Source of the DNA: CAVPJW01 sp963705525
GTDB lineage: Bacteria; Acidobacteriota; Vicinamibacteria; Vicinamibacterales; CAVPJW01
DNA: 64,000 bases
Direction of reading: 5' to 3'
NCBI GenBank assembly: GCA_963705525.1
Contig: CAVPJW010000002.1
Coordinates: 868,001-932,000 of the forward strand
A program made the translations under genes and the position numbers. Below, piece by piece: positions 60,217-64,000 of the stretch (the first letter of the stretch is position 1; every line of letters begins with the position of its first letter). The notes under the pieces were generated by a model, which was given only the letters and a program-made list of their open reading frames with translations, searched no databases and was not told the origin of the DNA.

Positions 60217-61509
60217 ATGAACCCATTTCCAGCCACCGGGCCCTCTCCTTCGTGTCTTGTTGAATCTTGCCTCAGCACCTGCCGCTCCGGTCTCGTTCTC
60301 GCGCTGCAGATCATCATCTCCTCTTTGCTGCTTTCGGCGGCGGCTGCCCAGACGCCCGCGCCATCTGACACGTTGACGCTCGAAGCCGCCATCGATCGAG
60401 CGACGAACCAGAATCCCGCGATCGCTGCGGCCCGGCTCAGGAGAGCGATCGCGGCGGCAGGGCGCGGCGTGGCCGGCGAGCGCCTCAACCCCGAAGTGCG
60501 CGTCGAGTTCGAGCGGGAAACGCCAACCGAGGCGTACAGCGTGGCTGTGCCCTGGGAGGCCGGCGGAAAGCGTGGGAAGCGGATCGCCGTCGCCGACGCC
60601 GCAATCCAGACAGGTGAAGCCGAGCTCGGGCTTGTAATCGCCGAGACGCGAGCAGCAGTGCGGCGGGCGTACTTCGCACGTCTCATTGCAGAGGCGCGCC
60701 TGGATCTGCTTACGGAGCTCAAGGAACTATCTCTCCGGGCTCGCAATGCGGCCCAGCAGCGCTTCGATGCCGGCGCGGTTCCCCGTCTCGAGGTGCTCCA
60801 GGCGCAGCTGGCACTGGCAGATCTGGAGAATCAAGCAGCCGCTGCGACCGGACAAGTCGCCGCCGCCCGAGCTCAGCTCAACGCGCTGATCGGCCTCCCA
60901 ATCGACACCGCGACGACGCTCGCAACGTCTCTGGACGTGGGAAGCGTGATCAGCGCCGACCAGGCGCTCACGCGCGCCCGCCAGAGCAATGCCGAGCTCG
61001 TCGTCGCGGAGCGTCGCCTCGACGAACAGCGTGGCCGAATCGCGTTAGCCCGCGCCCTCCAGACACCCGACGTGACGCCCGAGGTCGCCCTTACGCACGG
61101 TGCCGAACCCGAGTTCACCTTCGGATGGCGTGCCGCGTTCAGCCTTGCCATTCCTGTCTTCACACACCACCGATCCGGTGTCGTCCTGGAGGAGGCCGCG
61201 CTCGTTCAGTTGACGGCGGAGCGCGATGCAATCCTGGCGCGAATCACGGCCGACGTGGCCTCGGCCGCGGCCGTCGCGGACGCGCAACAGCGCCAGTACA
61301 TCCGTTATCGCGACGAAATCATTCCCCAGGCCCTGGAAGTCGAGCGTATGGCCGAGGATGGCTATCGCCTTGGACAGACCGGCATCGCAACATTTCTGCA
61401 GGCCCTGCAGGCCACACGGGACACGCGTCTCCGATCTCTTCAGGCGGCATCAGAACTTCACGCCGCGCTGGCCGAACTGGAACGCACGGTCGGTGCGTCG
61501 CTGCCATGA
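60217..61509 (+). CDS. TolC-family outer-membrane efflux protein
   Basis: The 430-residue protein has a signal peptide (hydrophobic core near residues 26-45, ending in AAAAQ) and the repeated alpha-hairpin pattern of TolC/CusC. TLEAAIDRATNQNPAIAAAR opens repeat 1 and DQALTRARQSNAELVVAER opens repeat 2. A conserved GQTGIATFLQALQATRDTR helix is near the C-terminus. It forms the outer-membrane channel of a tripartite pump. ATG 60217 is chosen for the signal; an AAGG lies directly before it, closer than usual. The stop overlaps the next start as ATGA. Confidence 0.88.
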   Translation: MNPFPATGPSPSCLVESCLSTCRSGLVLALQIIISSLLLSAAAAQTPAPSDTLTLEAAIDRATNQNPAIAAARLRRAIAAAGRGVAGERLNPEVRVEFERETPTEAYSVAVPWEAGGKRGKRIAVADAAIQTGEAELGLVIAETRAAVRRAYFARLIAEARLDLLTELKELSLRARNAAQQRFDAGAVPRLEVLQAQLALADLENQAAAATGQVAAARAQLNALIGLPIDTATTLATSLDVGSVISADQALTRARQSNAELVVAERRLDEQRGRIALARALQTPDVTPEVALTHGAEPEFTFGWRAAFSLAIPVFTHHRSGVVLEEAALVQLTAERDAILARITADVASAAAVADAQQRQYIRYRDEIIPQALEVERMAEDGYRLGQTGIATFLQALQATRDTRLRSLQAASELHAALAELERTVGASLP

Positions 61510-62651
61510 TCTGCGCAGTGGATGGCTGCGGCCGATTTCATCCAGGCGGATTCGCATGTGCCCTGCTGATCATTGGCGGTCTGGGCTCCGCCTGCAGCGA
61601 ACAGCCTCCCGAAGAAGTCGCCAGCGAGACGGTCGTCCCGGTCACGACCGAGGCCGCGCGGCTCGGGACGATTCGCGGCGTGGTCCATGCGACAGGGACC
61701 GTGACGCCGGCGCCTGGCGCCGACCAGTTGATCGTCGCGCCGCAAGCGGCCCGCATCGCAGAGATTCCGAAAGCCGAAGGAGACCGCGTGCGGCGCGGTG
61801 ATCTGCTCGTCCGGTTCGAGATTCCGACACTGGCCGCCGATGCAGCCAAGCAGCGGGCCGAAGTCCGAAGGGCCGATGCGCGCATCGCGAACGCCAGAGC
61901 GGCTCAAGCCCGTGCGCACGACCTGTTTGATCGCGGCGTCGCGGCCCGCAGAGAAGTGGAAGATGCGGATCGCGAGCTGGCTAATGCTGAAGCAGACAAG
62001 GCTGGCGCCGAGGCGGAACTCAATGCAGCGGACGCAATAGCCGGCCGCATGATCGTTCGTGCAGCCTTCAGCGGCATCGTGGCCAGGCGCGCGCACAATC
62101 CGGGCGATTTGGTCGAGCCGACAGCGTCCGACGCAGTCCTCCGCGTTGTCGATCCGAGCCGGTTGGAAATCAGTGCCTCGGTGCCGATCACCGACGTCGC
62201 CCGTGTCACGATTGGAGCGGCGGCCCGGCTGAGCGGCGACGCGCCCGGTCCTGCCCTCGCGGTCGTTTCACGTCCTGCGGCCGTAGAACCCGGCACGGCT
62301 GCCGTGCCGATCCGGTTGGCCTTCAAAGGAATGACGACCTTGCCAGTGGGGACTCCGGTCGAGGTCGAGATCGACGCCGAGGAACATGCGGGTATCGTCG
62401 TGGTTCCGGCGGCCGCTGTGGTTCGCGAAGGCAACGAGACTGCCGTGTTCGTCGCCGTCGGTAATAAAGCGCAGCGCCGCACCGTCACGATCGGAGTGGC
62501 CGACGATACGCGAATCGAGGTGCGATCGGGCGTGAAGGTCGGCGAGGCGATCATCACAGATGGTCAAGGGGGGTTGCCTGACGGTGCCGCGATTGCGACG
62601 GACCCGAAGACAAAGCCCGAACCCGATAGCCGCCTTGCCGCCAAAGACCCC
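61506..62651 (+). CDS. RND membrane fusion protein (HlyD/AcrA-type)
   Basis: The ATG at 61506 overlaps the TolC stop. The product has an N-terminal signal with lipobox-like LGSACS (Cys near residue 31), then a barrel-sandwich half IVAPQAARIAEIPKAEGDRV, a coiled-coil hairpin with ARAHDLFDRGVAARREVE, the second lipoyl half VRAAFSGIVARRAHNPGDLV and a beta-barrel with VPITDVARVTIGA. It joins the inner and outer parts of the pump. There is no stop codon before the RND part: the frame runs on through 62651. This could be a true fusion or the effect of one extra base. Confidence 0.85.
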
Positions 62652-64000
62652 ATGAACATTGCTGCCGCCGCCATTCGCCACTACCGCGCAGCCGTGATCG
62701 TCGTGGCGGCGCTGGTGGTTGCGGGCGCCTTTGCCGCGCAGTCCCTTCCTAGCAGCATCTATCCCCCGCTGCAGTTTCCTCGCATCGCGATTATCGCCCA
62801 CAGCGGGACGCTCCCCTCGCAGTCGATGAGCCTCACGGTGACGCGGCCAATCGAGCAGGCTGTGATGGAAGTGCCAGGGATTCGCCGTGTCCGGTCGCGG
62901 AGCATTCGCGGCGCCGCGGAGATTTCCGCGCAATTCGATCCCGCCACCGACATGGTGGTGGCGCTCCAACAGGTGCAGAACCATCTCTCGGAGATTCAGG
63001 ACGATCTGCCGACCGGCTCCGCTCTGACGGTGGAGAGGCTTACGCCCGCCGTGTTCCCGGTCTTCATTCTGACCATGACCGGGACGCTCCCCACCCCCGA
63101 GGTGAGCGATTACGCCCTCTACGTGGTCAAGCCAGAGATCGCGCGCGTGCCAGGCACCGGCCGGATCGAGGTTCTGTCATCGGACACACGCGAGATCGAA
63201 GTCGTGCTGGATCCGCTGAAGTTGACGTCGGCGGGGCTCACCGTGAGCGACGTGTCGCAGGCACTCCGATCGCAGAATACTCTGCAACCGGTGGGACGCT
63301 TCTCGCAGTCCGGCCTCCAGTACCTGACCCTGGCGACGGGTCTGTGGCAGAGCGCCGACGCGATCGGCAAGTCTCCCGTTCTCATCCGGAACGGTTCCAC
63401 CATTCGCGTGGCCGACGTCGGCTCGGTGATGCCTGGATCGCCAGACCGAACGGTGCTCGTGACGGGCAACGGGCGAGATGCCGTCTCGATCGGCATCTCG
63501 CAGCAGATCGGCGCGAACATCCTGGCGGTGAAACGCGGCGTCGATGCCGCGATCGCCACCCTTGCCCATACGCTGCCGTCAGGCATCCGCATCACGAAGG
63601 TGTATGACCTCGCCGAGTTCGTCGAGGCCTCGATTGCCAATGTGCGCGACGCCATTCTCATCGGAGGCTTCCTGGCGATCATTGTCCTGATCGTGTTCCT
63701 GCGCGACCTGCGCCTCACGCTCATTGCTGCCTTCACGCTGCCGCTGGCCATCATCCCGACGTTCCTGTTCATGCGCGTGTTTGGAGGCTCGATCAACCTC
63801 ATGTCGATGGGCGGTCTGGCGGTCGCGATCGGGCTGGTCATCGACGACGCAGTGGTCGTGGTCGAGAACATCAATCGGCGGGCCGGCGAGGGTGTCGACC
63901 GGGTCGTCGACGCCGTGTCACAACTCATGGCGCCTCTCGTCAGCTCCACCTTGACCACGGTGGTCGTCTTTGCGCCGCTTGGGCTGTTGTCTGGAATTAC
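62652..64000 (+). CDS. RND-family efflux permease (3' end outside window)
   Basis: From ATG 62652 the same frame encodes an RND transporter N-terminus: a first membrane helix (YRAAVIVVAALVVAGAFAA), the docking and porter domains with VPGIRRVRSRSIRGAA, and the second-helix region that begins FVEASIANVRDAILIGGFLA. The GLAVAIGLVIDDAVVVVENI helix carries the Asp pair needed for proton flow. The window ends within the membrane domain, at about residue 449 of roughly 1030. It probably exports drugs, metals or lipophilic compounds. If a CCA-TGA reading is restored it would begin at an ATGA overlap with the MFP gene. Confidence 0.88.
   Translation, partial: MNIAAAAIRHYRAAVIVVAALVVAGAFAAQSLPSSIYPPLQFPRIAIIAHSGTLPSQSMSLTVTRPIEQAVMEVPGIRRVRSRSIRGAAEISAQFDPATDMVVALQQVQNHLSEIQDDLPTGSALTVERLTPAVFPVFILTMTGTLPTPEVSDYALYVVKPEIARVPGTGRIEVLSSDTREIEVVLDPLKLTSAGLTVSDVSQALRSQNTLQPVGRFSQSGLQYLTLATGLWQSADAIGKSPVLIRNGSTIRVADVGSVMPGSPDRTVLVTGNGRDAVSIGISQQIGANILAVKRGVDAAIATLAHTLPSGIRITKVYDLAEFVEASIANVRDAILIGGFLAIIVLIVFLRDLRLTLIAAFTLPLAIIPTFLFMRVFGGSINLMSMGGLAVAIGLVIDDAVVVVENINRRAGEGVDRVVDAVSQLMAPLVSSTLTTVVVFAPLGLLSGI

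Overview
The window is high-GC bacterial DNA, gene-dense, with many short (4-17 nt) gene overlaps. The gene set (System I cytochrome c maturation with a Cys-type CcmE, large EPS/glycan clusters with several UPF0104-type flippase-like proteins, CotH/VTC/DUF4956 genes, a TolC-MFP-RND efflux set) and the style of the proteins suggest an Acidobacteriota genome, most likely of the Vicinamibacteria type. That placement is an inference from content; no 16S gene is present.

Layout. 1-12.1 kb: a partial GT-C-like membrane protein, a GT4 glycosyltransferase, a GlpD-type dehydrogenase, an SGNH lipoprotein, an OmpR/EnvZ-type two-component pair, a sulfatase/alkaline-phosphatase-fold enzyme, a TolB-like propeller and another membrane protein. 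12.2-16.3 kb: a CotH-kinase/VTC polyphosphate-polymerase/DUF4956/FGE-like set. 16.4-37.3 kb: a large surface-glycan region (UPF0104 proteins, hexapeptide acyltransferase, AsnB, epimerase, polysaccharide deacetylase, GT2, Wzx-like flippase, two GT4s, two GT-C-like proteins, DedA). 37.3-41.3 kb: housekeeping genes (inositol monophosphatase, RsbW-like kinase, aroA-aroK, metallophosphoesterase). 41.3-49.3 kb: a ten-gene maf-ccm operon on the minus strand. 49.3-55.4 kb: DciA-like protein, thiolase, 3-hydroxyacyl-CoA dehydrogenase, YdjM-like protein, recA, a secreted protein with ten 29-residue repeats, PAP2 phosphatase. 55.4-60.0 kb: a tRNA-Phe gene followed by a decayed island that ends in a 3' duplicate of the same tRNA; inside it lie a tRNA-Leu 3' fragment and three copies of a terminal repeat module. 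60.2-64.0 kb: TolC, MFP and RND efflux genes running off the end.

How the genes work together. The minus-strand run from the epimerase (22.1 kb) to the FGE-like gene (13.9 kb) has short gaps and may be one transcript, tying VTC/DUF4956 to glycan assembly. The run 29.5-23.8 kb is a tightly overlapping GT4-GT4-flippase-GT2-deacetylase operon. The ccm genes form a complete core CcmABCDEFH machine, with CcmF fused to CcmH and a possible CcmI-like zinc-ribbon protein; no CcmG is seen.

A quality caveat affects much of the annotation. At least six otherwise intact genes are each interrupted by net +1 shifts, seven in all, mostly in short homopolymers. Lengths of the affected genes are 3n+1, or 3n+2 where two shifts occur. 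This looks like a systematic base-insertion error in the assembly rather than pseudogenisation, and it may also explain why MFP and RND read as one ORF.
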